64,000 bases of DNA from Clostridia bacterium. Its GTDB lineage: Bacteria > Bacillota > Peptococcia > DRI-13 > UBA5745. Of the stretch, positions 18,499 through 27,649 are shown piece after piece. Under the pieces are notes generated by a model, which did no database searches, was not told the DNA's origin, and saw nothing but the letters and a program-made list of their open reading frames with translations. The stretch lies in NCBI GenBank assembly GCA_018434325.1, contig JAHDPO010000012.1:28146-92145 (forward strand), written 5' to 3'. Positions within the stretch are counted from its first letter, which is position 1, and the number at the start of each line of letters is the position of its first letter. Made by a program: the position numbers and the translations under genes.

Positions 18499-19524
18499 TT
18501 ATTCGGCGGTGCCTAAAGCAGGCTCGGCATTTAATGTCAAATCATCCCGTAAACCGGCTCCCAAACGATAATAGCCGGCGCAGGCAATCATGGCGGCATT
18601 ATCCGTGCAATATTTGAGATGAGGCAAATACAGCTTCATGCCGGCTTCCTGGCAGGCCGCCGTCATTTTTTGCCGCAGGCCGCTGTTGGCCGCTACACCT
18701 CCCGCCAGCAGGATGCTGCTGATGCCGTGAGCTTTCGCGGCGGCTAAGGTTTTCTCCGTCAGGGTTGCCGTCACCTTCTCCTGAAAAGCGGCGGCCAGAT
18801 CCGCCTTATTAACATCCTCGCCCTTCAGTGCTTTTTGGTTCAGCAGATTCAGCACTGCGGTTTTTAAACCGCTGAAGCTAAAACCCCAGGGGTCGTCCTT
18901 CAGCTGCACTCTGGGCAGGGCATAGCTGCCGGCCTGCCCCTTTTGGGCCAGCCGGTCAATGACGGAACCGCCGGGATAGCCCAGCCCCATAGCTCTGGCT
19001 ACTTTATCGTAAGCCTCGCCGGCGGCGTCATCCCTGGTCTGGCCCAGAAGCCGATATCTGCCGTGATCTTCCAAAACCATCAGTGCAGTGTGGCCGCCGG
19101 ATACGATGAGGCCCAGCAGGGGAAAAGCAATGTCCTCATGACTCAGCCAATTGGCATAAATGTGGCCCTCCATGTGGTTAACCCCTAAAAAAGGTATGCC
19201 TAAGCTATATGCCAAAGCTTTGGCCGTGCTGATTCCTACCAGCAGCGCACCTACCAGGCCGGGCCCCTTGGACACCACAATGCCGTCCAAATCCTGCAAA
19301 GTGATTCCCGCCTGCTTCATGGCCTGGTCGATCAGATAGTTGATGGCCTCCATATGCTGCCGGGAAGCCAACTCCGGCACTACTCCGCCATATGCCTGAT
19401 GCAGGTCGATTTGAGAAGCCACCAAATCCGCCGCCAAAGTCTTGCCCTCATGCAATATAGCCACAGCCGTTTCGTCACAGCTGCTTTCAATACCCAAAAC
19501 CCATTGGAATGTCTCAGTCTTCAT
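18499..19524 (-). CDS. tsaD: tRNA N6-adenosine threonylcarbamoyltransferase TsaD
   Basis: This 341-residue Kae1/Qri7 family protein starts WVLGIESSCDETAVAIL and has the metal-binding motif NHMEGHIYA and the ATP-binding GLVSGGHT-like and GGVAANSGLR regions. It transfers the threonylcarbamoyl group to A37 of ANN-decoding tRNAs together with TsaB and TsaE, both encoded just upstream. ATG at 19524 lies 9-10 nt after AGAAGGG; GTG at 19545 is an alternative. It overlaps rimI by 11 bp. It is the last gene of the cdaA-to-tsaD operon. Confidence 0.98.
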   Translation of the reverse strand: MKTETFQWVLGIESSCDETAVAILHEGKTLAADLVASQIDLHQAYGGVVPELASRQHMEAINYLIDQAMKQAGITLQDLDGIVVSKGPGLVGALLVGISTAKALAYSLGIPFLGVNHMEGHIYANWLSHEDIAFPLLGLIVSGGHTALMVLEDHGRYRLLGQTRDDAAGEAYDKVARAMGLGYPGGSVIDRLAQKGQAGSYALPRVQLKDDPWGFSFSGLKTAVLNLLNQKALKGEDVNKADLAAAFQEKVTATLTEKTLAAAKAHGISSILLAGGVAANSGLRQKMTAACQEAGMKLYLPHLKYCTDNAAMIACAGYYRLGAGLRDDLTLNAEPALGTAE

Positions 19525-20014
19525 CCTTTGTTTTCCCTTCTGCACCAGCCTGGCAGCCTTCCCGGTGGAGCCACATGATCAAAGCATCCTCGTGATTCTC
19601 CTCATAATAGCCCGGCCGTATGCCGGCCTCCCGGAAGCCGGCCCGTTTATATAAATCAATGGCCCTTTGGTTGCCCAGCCGCACCTCTAAAGTCATATGG
19701 CTAAGCTCCTGAGCCCAAGCCCACTGGATCATGGCATGAACCAAAAGCCGGCCCAGCTGCCGGCCCTGGGCCTTAGGATGGACGGCTATATTGGTAATAT
19801 GGCCTTCGTCAAAGATTTTCCATAAGCCGCCGTAGGCCAAAACCTCCTGGGGCGTTCCTTCCGTTGCTAAAACAAGGTAAAGAGCCATGGCATTGTCCTG
19901 CAGCTCGCTGCGAAAAGCCGCCTCAGACCAGGGCGTTGGGAAAACCATTTTTTCGATGGCTGCTATCTGGGGAATATCTTCCTCTCTCATGCTGCGGATT
20001 TCATAAGAGACCAT
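19514..20014 (-). CDS. rimI: Ribosomal-protein-alanine N-acetyltransferase RimI
   Basis: This 166-residue GNAT-fold acetyltransferase has ITNIAVHPKAQGRQLGRLLVHAMI as the acetyl-CoA-binding motif A and LEVRLGNQRAIDLYKRAGF as motif B. RimI acetylates the N-terminal alanine of ribosomal protein S18. The gene commonly sits between tsaB and tsaD in Firmicutes, exactly as here, with a 1-bp gap to tsaB and an 11-bp overlap with tsaD. Confidence 0.95.
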   Translation of the reverse strand: MVSYEIRSMREEDIPQIAAIEKMVFPTPWSEAAFRSELQDNAMALYLVLATEGTPQEVLAYGGLWKIFDEGHITNIAVHPKAQGRQLGRLLVHAMIQWAWAQELSHMTLEVRLGNQRAIDLYKRAGFREAGIRPGYYEENHEDALIMWLHREGCQAGAEGKTKDED

Positions 20015-20015
20015 A

Positions 20016-20807
20016 TCATATCCCCCGCAAATAAATAGGCTTCATGCTGTAAAAATCCTGTTTTTCACCACGGAGCAGTCTTTCTGAGGCGGCTAAAGCC
20101 ACAAAGCTGCCCCGGGCCAGGCCTAAGATCGGCGGCAGGCATTTGGCCAAAGGGCATAGCTCCCTCTGCCAAATCTCCTTGTACATATTGACGCCGTCAC
20201 CCAAAAGACATACGGATTGGCCGATTTCTTTCAGCCGGCCGGCCCAGGCTTCGGGACTTGCGGCCATGGGGGGGATCAGACAATCCAGCACCCAATGATT
20301 ATGACGGGCGCCGGCTTCCATTCTCTCTTTTTTGCCCCTTTGGCGGGAGGCGAAAATCTTCTGCAGGTCTTGGCTGTCGGCAATCTCGCTTATGCCGCCG
20401 CCTTCCGTCACCGTTTCTTCCCGCCAGCGGTAAAGGCCCGTATAAATCTGCTCTCTCCTGGCGTTTTGCATAGGAGAAACCAAAATGGGCTGTCCGATCA
20501 TTTGATAAGCCATGGCCTCCAAAGTGGGAATAGCCAAAAGCTCCAGGCCCCCGCCCTGGGCCAGGCCCTTAGCGGTGGCCATGCCAATACGCAGCCCCGT
20601 AAAAGACCCGGGCCCGGCGGAAACCCCGATGGCCGTTATATCCTTGAAGCTCTTACGGCATTGCCGCAGCAAATCATCAATCATCGGCAGCAATTGCTCC
20701 GAATGAGTCAGTCCCACATTCAGCAACGCTTCACCCAAAAGCCCTTTCTCGTCCACTAAAGCGACGGAGGCCACCGGCGTGGCGCTTTCTATCCCCAAGA
20801 TCAACAT
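20016..20807 (-). CDS. tsaB: tRNA threonylcarbamoyladenosine biosynthesis protein TsaB
   Basis: This 263-residue ASKHA-fold protein begins MLILGIESATPVASVALVD and contains GVSAGPGSFTGLRIGMATAKGLA, the TsaB hallmark. It is the non-catalytic partner that dimerises with TsaD in the t6A complex. At 263 residues it is somewhat longer than E. coli TsaB (231), with extra residues around RQRGKKERMEAGARHN. It lies 16 bp downstream of tsaE. Confidence 0.97.
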   Translation of the reverse strand: MLILGIESATPVASVALVDEKGLLGEALLNVGLTHSEQLLPMIDDLLRQCRKSFKDITAIGVSAGPGSFTGLRIGMATAKGLAQGGGLELLAIPTLEAMAYQMIGQPILVSPMQNARREQIYTGLYRWREETVTEGGGISEIADSQDLQKIFASRQRGKKERMEAGARHNHWVLDCLIPPMAASPEAWAGRLKEIGQSVCLLGDGVNMYKEIWQRELCPLAKCLPPILGLARGSFVALAASERLLRGEKQDFYSMKPIYLRGI

Positions 20808-20823
20808 ACGACTACGACTCTCC

Positions 20824-21369
20824 TCAATTATCGATTAAATAATCCTTCAGCAAAGCTCTCAACTGCTCCATCCGGCTCTGCCGCCAATCCTCCCGACTGC
20901 CCAGCACTCTCAAGCCGATGCGGCGCTGATCCTGGGCCTCTCCCGGGCAAAGCCGCAGCTCTATCCGGTTGGCCGGCAGATAAGCCTCCGTCTCATTGCT
21001 CCATTCCACAGCGGAGACGCCATCGCCGTAAAAATACTCCTCATAGCCGATATCCTCCAGCTCTTCGGGACGGTTCAGGCGATAGACGTCAAAGTGATAC
21101 AGGGGCAGCCGGCCCCCTTCATACAATTGCAGCAGGCTAAAGGTCGGGCTGGTCACCGGACCCGCATAGCCCAACCCGGCAGCCAGGCCTTTGACCAAAC
21201 TGGTCTTGCCTGCCGCCAGATCGCCCTCCAAAGCAATAAAATCCCCGGCCTCCAAGGCTTCAGCCAGTAAAGCGCCAAAAGCGCCGGTTGCTTCCGGGCC
21301 ATCCGTTTGAAAAACTATGCTCTTTGGAGCTTCTCTGCCCTGTTTGCTTTCGCTGCTTTCCCCCGTCAT
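20824..21369 (-). CDS. tsaE: tRNA threonylcarbamoyladenosine biosynthesis ATPase TsaE
   Basis: This 181-residue P-loop protein has the Walker A motif GDLAAGKTSLVKG, then VTSPTFSLLQLYEG, HFDVYRL and VEWSN, typical of TsaE. It hydrolyses ATP to reset the TsaBD complex. ATG at 21369 overlaps the amidohydrolase stop (ATGA); an upstream TTG at 21384 is less likely. The C-terminus is about 25 residues longer than E. coli TsaE. Confidence 0.96.
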   Translation of the reverse strand: MTGESSESKQGREAPKSIVFQTDGPEATGAFGALLAEALEAGDFIALEGDLAAGKTSLVKGLAAGLGYAGPVTSPTFSLLQLYEGGRLPLYHFDVYRLNRPEELEDIGYEEYFYGDGVSAVEWSNETEAYLPANRIELRLCPGEAQDQRRIGLRVLGSREDWRQSRMEQLRALLKDYLIDN

Positions 21370-22547
21370 TGTTCCAGCTCCCAAACCCGCTGCCCATCCA
21401 CATAAGTGGCTACGCAGCGGCTATTGTAATGAAAAGGATCGCCGTTAAAAACGGCAAAATCAGCATCCTTGCCGGGAACCAGAGAGCCCAGGCGATGGGA
21501 AAGGCCTAATATTTTGGCAGGGTTGATGGTAATAGTGGCCAGGGCCTGCTCCCAGGTAAGGCCGTGGCGTACGGCCATAGCGGCGCAGAGGGTCAGATAT
21601 TGAATGGGAGTACAGCCGTGGTCGGTAATTAAGGATACCAGCACGCCGGCATCCACCAGGGACTTGACCACCTGCCAGCCGATTCTCTCCATCTCGACTT
21701 TAGCCCGGTTGGCAAAGCTGGGTCCCACCACCACAGGAATATTCTCTTTCTGTAATACGGGAATCAGCCGGGCCGCTTCCGTGCCGTGCTCTAAAACCAA
21801 TCTCAAATTGAACTCTTTGGCGATCCGGATAGCCGTATATAAATCATCGGCCCGGTGCGCGTGGGCTCTGAGGGGGATTTCCCGGCGCAAAAGCCGGCCC
21901 AAAAGCTCAAGACCTAAGTCCCTTTCGTGAACATCCCCCTCTTCGATGCTTTTTTGCTTTTTTAATTCGTAATCCTGAGCATTGATCAGCGTCTGGCGCA
22001 ATAAAGCCGCAATCCCCATTCGGCTGGCCGGCGTCTTTTTTTGTTCGCCATAAACTCGTTTGGGGTTTTCACCGAAGGCAACTTTAACGCCGGCCTCGGG
22101 GTCCAGAATCATTTTGTCCAGATCCGGCCCCAGGGTTTTCAGTACGCAAACAGAACCCCCGATCACGTTAGCGCTGCCGGGGGCAATCATCACCGTGGTA
22201 ACTCCGCCGGAAAGGGCATCCTGGAAAGCCAGGTCATAAGGGTTAATGCCGTCGATGGCCCGCATCTCCGGCGTGATGGCAGACTCTCCCGTTTCGTTGA
22301 GGTCGTCGCCTTCAATCTCATATATTTCTTCCTGAATACCGATATGGGTATGGGCGTCAATTAAGCCCGGCGTAACCACCTTACCGCTGCCGTCTATCTG
22401 CTCCGCCTCCGGCGGCAAATCGATCTTGCCTTGTTCGCCCACGGCCAGGATCTTGCCTTCCTGCCACAGGAGTATGCCTTTTTTGATCTTTTTACCCTCG
22501 ACGGGGTGGATTTCCGCCCCAACGAGGGCATAAAGCTTTTCTGTCAT
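21366..22547 (-). CDS. Imidazolonepropionase-like amidohydrolase (COG1228)
   Basis: This 393-residue metal-dependent amidohydrolase has GLIDAHTHIG (metal ligands), RAHAHRADD, LEHGTEAA and LITDHGCTP, the metal-site order of this superfamily, and ends in GKDADFAVFNGDPFH. The substrate is unknown. ATGA overlap with nnr upstream and with tsaE downstream shows tight co-translation. Its presence between nnr and tsaE is not part of the textbook cda-glm or tsa operons and suggests a repair or salvage role. Confidence 0.9.
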   Translation of the reverse strand: MTEKLYALVGAEIHPVEGKKIKKGILLWQEGKILAVGEQGKIDLPPEAEQIDGSGKVVTPGLIDAHTHIGIQEEIYEIEGDDLNETGESAITPEMRAIDGINPYDLAFQDALSGGVTTVMIAPGSANVIGGSVCVLKTLGPDLDKMILDPEAGVKVAFGENPKRVYGEQKKTPASRMGIAALLRQTLINAQDYELKKQKSIEEGDVHERDLGLELLGRLLRREIPLRAHAHRADDLYTAIRIAKEFNLRLVLEHGTEAARLIPVLQKENIPVVVGPSFANRAKVEMERIGWQVVKSLVDAGVLVSLITDHGCTPIQYLTLCAAMAVRHGLTWEQALATITINPAKILGLSHRLGSLVPGKDADFAVFNGDPFHYNSRCVATYVDGQRVWELEQ

Positions 22548-24100
22548 TCCTTCACCAATTCCTTTAATGCTAATGGTAGATTTTCCGCCGCCTCTCCCGC
22601 CAGGCCGCCTCTGCCACCCCAGGTATCCCGCAGATAATCACCGGCCCGGCCGTGAAGATAAACCGCTAAAACGGCGGCTTCCCTGGGCGCCAAGCCCTGG
22701 GCGATCCAGGCGGCCAAAGCGCCGGCCAGCACATCGCCGCTGCCGGCGGTGGCCAGGCTGGCGTTACCCGTAGAATTGATATACAGCCCGCCCTGGGGGT
22801 CGGCAATCAATGAAGAAGCGCCTTTCAGCACCACGACGGCGCCGTATTCTTTGGCGGCTCTGCGGGCGGCAGCCGGACGGTTCTTTTGTACTTCCGCTGC
22901 CGTTGTATCAAGCAGCATGGCCAGTTCTCCGGGATGAGGCGTCAGCACCAAGTCGCCGGCAAACTTCAGGGCAATATCCTTATCTTGAGCCAGAGCCCAC
23001 AAACCGCCGGCGTCCAGCACCACCGGCTTTTGCCAGTGAGACAATACTTCTTCCAATAGTAACGGTATGGCTTCTTCTCTGGCCAGGCCGGGGCCGAAAA
23101 GCAAAACGCTCTTCTTTGCCTCCTGGCCGAGGATCTCCCCGGCGGCGGCCACCGATAAATGCCCCGGCTTAACCTCATCCTCCGGCAAGCCGATAGTCAT
23201 ACCTTCGGCAAAAGCCAGGTCAAAGCCGTCAGCCAAAGAATCCGGCAAGGCCGTGGTCACCAGGCCGGCGCCGCTGCGCATGGCGCTGCGGGCGGCCAGC
23301 AGGGCCGCTCCCGTCATGCCGCGGGAGCCGGCAACGATAAAAACATGGCCATAGTTACCCTTATGGCTGTCCTCTTTGATTTCCGGCAGCAGGCCCCGGG
23401 CAAAAGCCTTGTCCACCCATTCCGCAGGCTCATCCAGCAGCTCGATAGCCTCCCGGGGAATCGATATATCTTCTACCTTTACCTGGCCGGCGTGGCAGCG
23501 GCCGGGATGGATATACAACCCTTGCTTGCCGTAAGCAAAGGTTACCGTCTCCTGAGCCATCACCGCCATATTGCCGATTTGACCCGTACTGGCGTCGACG
23601 CCCGAAGGCACATCCACCGCGATCACTCTGGCCCGGCCTTTATTGACGGCTTCCGCCGCCAGCAGGTAGTTGTCCTGCAGGCTGCCCCGAAAGCCGTTGC
23701 CCAAAATAGCGTCCACGGCTACCGCTGCTGTTTCCAGACAGAGCTTTAAAGGATAAAAGCTGTTTTTATCCTTCAACACATACCAGCGAACTTCGGAGCT
23801 TTCGATAAAACCCCAATTATCCCTGGCGGAGCCTTGAAAATCCTCCGGGTTGCACAACAAAAACAGCCGCACATCGGCGCCCCACTGGTGAAGGTGGCGG
23901 GCGGCCACCAGGCCGTCGCCGCCGTTATTGCCCTTGCCGGCTACAATCACCACTTGGTTTTTATCTTTATCCAAATAGCGCCAGGCCGCGGCCGCCACAG
24001 CCCGGCCGGCATTTTCCATAAGCAAAAGCTGAGGAATACGCCGCTCCTCTATGGCCCAGCTATCCATTTTAGCCATATCGGCGCCGCTTACAACCTTCAT
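22544..24100 (-). CDS. nnr: Bifunctional NAD(P)HX epimerase/dehydratase
   Basis: This 518-residue fused protein repairs hydrated NADH and NADPH. The N-terminal epimerase domain (1-215) has GKGNNGGDGLVAARHL and DAILGNGFRG. The C-terminal ADP-dependent dehydratase domain (about 235-518) has GSRGMTGAALLAARSAMRSGAGLV, TPHPGELA and the ribokinase-like TAGSGDVLAGALAA. ATG at 24100 shares one base with the glmM stop (TAATG). The fusion and length are standard. Confidence 0.97.
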   Translation of the reverse strand: MKVVSGADMAKMDSWAIEERRIPQLLLMENAGRAVAAAAWRYLDKDKNQVVIVAGKGNNGGDGLVAARHLHQWGADVRLFLLCNPEDFQGSARDNWGFIESSEVRWYVLKDKNSFYPLKLCLETAAVAVDAILGNGFRGSLQDNYLLAAEAVNKGRARVIAVDVPSGVDASTGQIGNMAVMAQETVTFAYGKQGLYIHPGRCHAGQVKVEDISIPREAIELLDEPAEWVDKAFARGLLPEIKEDSHKGNYGHVFIVAGSRGMTGAALLAARSAMRSGAGLVTTALPDSLADGFDLAFAEGMTIGLPEDEVKPGHLSVAAAGEILGQEAKKSVLLFGPGLAREEAIPLLLEEVLSHWQKPVVLDAGGLWALAQDKDIALKFAGDLVLTPHPGELAMLLDTTAAEVQKNRPAAARRAAKEYGAVVVLKGASSLIADPQGGLYINSTGNASLATAGSGDVLAGALAAWIAQGLAPREAAVLAVYLHGRAGDYLRDTWGGRGGLAGEAAENLPLALKELVKE

Positions 24101-25440
24101 TATCGGCCTCCTTGTTCCCGGCTGATAACGGCGGCCAGCTTTTGGGCCAGCTCCTCCAATTCTTCCTTATCAGGGCCTTCCGCCATCACCCGAATCTTTG
24201 CTTCCGTACCGGAGGGCCGCACCAGCAGCCTGCCCCGGCCATCCAACATATCCTCCGCCTCTTTGCGGGCCGCCAATATAGCCGGGTTTTTGTCCCAGCC
24301 TTCTTTGGTCTCTACGGGCACATTGACGATGACCTGAGGGAACCGCTCCATCTGGCTTGCCAGCTCCGCCAGGGATTTATCCGTCTCTTTCATCACTTCA
24401 AGGAGAGCCAGGGCGCTGAGGATACCGTCGCCGGTGGTGGCGGCATTCGTTAAAATAATATGGCCCGACTGTTCGCCGCCCAAAAGGGCGCCTTTGGCCA
24501 GCATTTCCTGAAGGACAAAGCGATCGCCTACCGGCGTCTCCAGCACATTGATGCCGGCCCGGTTGAAGGCCTGCTTTAAACCCAGATTGCTCATCACCGT
24601 TACCACAGCCTGGCCTTTCAGCTCTCCCCGCTCCTCTAAATGGAGACCCAGAGCCACAATGATCTGGTCGCCGTCCACATCCCGGCCCAAATGATCGACG
24701 GCCATCAAGCGGTCGGCGTCGCCGTCAAAGGCAACTCCCACATGGGCCTTAAATTTAAGCACCGCTTCCTGCAAGCTCTCCAAATGAGTGGAGCCGCACT
24801 TTTCATTGATATTCCAGCCATCGGGCTGATCGTGGATGCTGATAACCTGGGCGCCCGCCTGCCGCAGAGCTTTGGGGCCCAACTCGCTGGCCGCACCGTT
24901 GGCGCAATCGGCCACCACCACCAGTCCTTCCAGGGAACAATTCAGCGTGCTGACTAAGAAGTCTACATAACGGTCGGCGCCATCAGGAAGAGGCTTTACC
25001 CAGCCCACAGTCTGTCCGATAGGCCGCTCCTCCGGCTTAGGCGGATCGTCAATCAGAATCTCCACCGCCTCCACTACGTCGTCGGATAATTTGTAGCCTT
25101 CGTGACCAAAAAACTTGATCCCGTTGTCCTCAGCAGGATTGTGGGAGGCCGATACTACCGCTCCGGCACAGCCTTCTATAGTCCTGGCCAAATAAGCCAC
25201 CGCCGGCGTAGTCAAAAGGCCGCCGTCAAAAACGTTAACGCCGGCGGAGCAAAAGCCGGCAGTCAAAGCCCCTTGCAGCATCTGTCCGGAAAGCCTGGTA
25301 TCCCGGCCCACCACCATGGTATGGGCCAAGCCTTTTTGTTTTAATACTGTACCGGTAGCCAGCCCCAATCGAAAAGCCAACTCGGGAGTTAATTCTCTGT
25401 TGGCAATACCTCTTACTCCGTCTGTTCCAAAATAACGCAT
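24100..25440 (-). CDS. glmM: Phosphoglucosamine mutase
   Basis: This 446-residue alpha-D-phosphohexomutase starts RYFGTDGVRGIANRELTP. The catalytic phosphoserine is in VVSASHNPAEDNGIKFF, the Mg-binding loop is DGDADR, the sugar-binding loop is GGEQSGHI, and the phosphate-binding loop is RPSGTEAKIRVM. It makes glucosamine-1-phosphate for peptidoglycan. ATG at 25440 has AAAGGAGG 7 nt upstream; the frame runs on to 25497 inside ybbR without support. The order cdaA-ybbR-glmM is conserved in Firmicutes and links c-di-AMP with cell wall synthesis. Confidence 0.99.
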   Translation of the reverse strand: MRYFGTDGVRGIANRELTPELAFRLGLATGTVLKQKGLAHTMVVGRDTRLSGQMLQGALTAGFCSAGVNVFDGGLLTTPAVAYLARTIEGCAGAVVSASHNPAEDNGIKFFGHEGYKLSDDVVEAVEILIDDPPKPEERPIGQTVGWVKPLPDGADRYVDFLVSTLNCSLEGLVVVADCANGAASELGPKALRQAGAQVISIHDQPDGWNINEKCGSTHLESLQEAVLKFKAHVGVAFDGDADRLMAVDHLGRDVDGDQIIVALGLHLEERGELKGQAVVTVMSNLGLKQAFNRAGINVLETPVGDRFVLQEMLAKGALLGGEQSGHIILTNAATTGDGILSALALLEVMKETDKSLAELASQMERFPQVIVNVPVETKEGWDKNPAILAARKEAEDMLDGRGRLLVRPSGTEAKIRVMAEGPDKEELEELAQKLAAVISREQGGR

Positions 25441-25453
25441 ATTCCGTCCTCCT

Positions 25454-26665
25454 TTAATTTGAATAGAGCCTGATGATCTGGGGACTGACTTCCACAACCT
25501 GATATTCTGCCGGATACTCCAGCATGACGTTATAATCCCGGGTATCGGCAGGCTGCCCGGCCAAGTCTACATATGCCCTGATGTCGATCCTATACTCGCC
25601 GCCGCTGGAGGCATTAGCAAAGACTTGAGGATAAGCGGCTAACGTCACATCAACAGTGGGAGGAATGGTACCGTAACTCATGCCGGCAGGGCCGTTGCGC
25701 ACTTCGACGGGAATACCCTCAAAGGTACGCCGGGTCAGGTTTTCTTCGATTCTGATGGTGATTTCCACTTCATTGCCATCCAGCACCTCCACATTGGAAG
25801 GCACCAGCAGCTTGACGGAACCGTGGAAGCTTTCCGTCAGGGTGGCTAAATCAATAGGCTCCGTAGTCAGAGAATCGATCTTGCTGATCACCGCATAAGA
25901 GCCGGTGATTTTTACGGTGGAGGGCTGTACTTCCACACCGGTCACCACGTATTTTTCATCTATAGTACCGGAAAGCGCCGTGCGAACAGAGACGCTTTTG
26001 GAGGACAGGTTTTCTGTAACCACCACATGGACCGATACTTCCTTTGCCGAAAGGTTGAGACGGCTATCCTGAATCTCCTGCCATTCTTTGTCGAAAAGCA
26101 CTACCGGCAGACTGCCCTGGAAATCGCTGTTTCTGCCGGTAAGATCCAGGCTTACCTGAGCAGCTTCCACCTGATCCAAAACCCGCTGAGGTCCGGTAAC
26201 CACTATAGACGCAGGATTTACCACCGGCTCCAGGCTGCCATAGCCTTCGGCCACGGTATTGGAGGTGCGGCAAACCACCGGCAGGTTTTTCGTCCCCAGT
26301 TCGTCTACCGTCAGCTCGATATATTCCGGCTTGATGTAGACTAAATTGAGCCCGCTGGGCAGAGAATACTGCACCTTATAAGTAGCCGTCCCCGGTTCGG
26401 CCCCCCGCAGGTCCACCGACGCCTTCACATCCCGGGCAAAGGCGGTATTGATGGCGGAACGGTAGCCATTGACCCGTATTTCCACAGGCCCCGGTTCTTT
26501 TTCCAAAAGCATGCCCTCCGGCAGACTGCTAACGGCCACGTTGACATTATTATAGGTTTTTTCCGACACCGGGTTTTCGGAGCTATCCACATAAAACAGT
26601 AAAAAGATAGCCAAAACCATTGCCAATATGCCATAAAATATGTTGCTGTCAAGAAATCTTTTCAT
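25454..26665 (-). CDS. cdaR: YbbR domain protein, CdaA regulator (CdaR)
   Basis: This 403-residue protein has one N-terminal membrane anchor (NIFYGILAMVLAIFLLFYVDSS, residues 8-29) followed by extracytoplasmic YbbR-like repeats, about four of them, each with a V-x-V-x-G core (VTGPQRVLDQV, KITGSYAVISKID). It is known in other Firmicutes to modulate the diadenylate cyclase CdaA. It lies 9 bp downstream of cdaA and 13 bp upstream of glmM. Confidence 0.95.
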   Translation of the reverse strand: MKRFLDSNIFYGILAMVLAIFLLFYVDSSENPVSEKTYNNVNVAVSSLPEGMLLEKEPGPVEIRVNGYRSAINTAFARDVKASVDLRGAEPGTATYKVQYSLPSGLNLVYIKPEYIELTVDELGTKNLPVVCRTSNTVAEGYGSLEPVVNPASIVVTGPQRVLDQVEAAQVSLDLTGRNSDFQGSLPVVLFDKEWQEIQDSRLNLSAKEVSVHVVVTENLSSKSVSVRTALSGTIDEKYVVTGVEVQPSTVKITGSYAVISKIDSLTTEPIDLATLTESFHGSVKLLVPSNVEVLDGNEVEITIRIEENLTRRTFEGIPVEVRNGPAGMSYGTIPPTVDVTLAAYPQVFANASSGGEYRIDIRAYVDLAGQPADTRDYNVMLEYPAEYQVVEVSPQIIRLYSN

Positions 26666-26674
26666 TGTTCCTTC

Positions 26675-27496
26675 CTACTTCTTCTTGATACTTTTGCGCA
26701 CAAAGGATAAAAAAGAAAAAGCATTGGCATTTTTGGGCGTTTGAAAGCGCTCCAGCAGCATATCCCGCAAGGTGCTGTCACTGAGGTAACGGGTCATTCT
26801 GCCTTCCTCCACCACACTGATAACGCCGGTTTCTTCCGATACCACAATAATGAAAGCATCGGATTGCTCCGACAGACCTAAGGCCGCCCGGTGCCTGGTG
26901 CCCAGGCTTTTACTGATATTGGGGTTTTCCGATAAAGGTAAAAAGCAGCCGGCGGCATAAATCTTGTCGCCCCGGATGATGGTGGCCCCGTCATGCAAAG
27001 AAGCTTTAGGGAAAAAGATATTTTCCAAAAGCTCGCAGGAGATGTCGGCATTGACCAACACGCCGGTATCGCCGTAATCGCTGAGCCCCGTTTCCCTCTC
27101 CAGCACCAGCAGAACGCCTACCTGGTTTTTGGCCATGATCCTGACGGCCCGGATGATTTCTTCCACCATCCGTTCAAAGGTGGCCCTATCGATGATCTGG
27201 TGGCCAAAAAGGCTTCCCTGGCCCAGCCGCTCCAGCACCTTCCTCAGCTCCGGCTGAAAAACAATGGGCAAAGCCACAATCAATACCGTCTGCAATTGGG
27301 ACAACAACCAGCTGACGGTCTGCAACTGCATTAAATTGCTGATAAAAGCCACAACCAATAAAACCAGGACCCCTTTTAGCAGCTGGATAGCCCTGGTCTG
27401 GCGGATCATCATCATCATTTTATAAAATACATAAGAAACAATGATAATATCAATGGCGTTTCTTATGGTGATGAAATTCATAATCCTATCGAACAT
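26675..27496 (-). CDS. cdaA: Diadenylate cyclase CdaA
   Basis: This 273-residue membrane-bound DAC-domain protein makes the second messenger c-di-AMP from two ATP. Three N-terminal membrane helices (roughly 12-28, 40-55, 60-80) precede the DAC domain, whose catalytic motifs LHDGATII (DGA at 169-171) and GTRHRAA (199-205) are intact. It is the first gene of the operon running to tsaD and is divergent from the DUF881 gene. Confidence 0.98.
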   Translation of the reverse strand: MFDRIMNFITIRNAIDIIIVSYVFYKMMMMIRQTRAIQLLKGVLVLLVVAFISNLMQLQTVSWLLSQLQTVLIVALPIVFQPELRKVLERLGQGSLFGHQIIDRATFERMVEEIIRAVRIMAKNQVGVLLVLERETGLSDYGDTGVLVNADISCELLENIFFPKASLHDGATIIRGDKIYAAGCFLPLSENPNISKSLGTRHRAALGLSEQSDAFIIVVSEETGVISVVEEGRMTRYLSDSTLRDMLLERFQTPKNANAFSFLSFVRKSIKKK

Positions 27497-27649
27497 AAAT
27501 CGGTCTCCTCAATGCCGTATCATCTATATTCATTTTAACATATTTTATCAGTTTTATCTCTTATTTTTATTTTAACCATATGGTATAATCTATACTATAA
27601 TATAGTTTATTAAGCGAATCGTAAAGTCATGTTTTTTGTGAGGTTTGCC
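27497..27649. promoter_or_regulatory. Divergent cdaA / DUF881 intergenic promoter region
   Basis: This is a very AT-rich 150-bp gap. A TATAAT at 27584-27589 points toward the DUF881 gene, but its -35 is poor. I see no clear operator or riboswitch, including no ydaO/yuaA-type c-di-AMP riboswitch. Confidence 0.45.
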
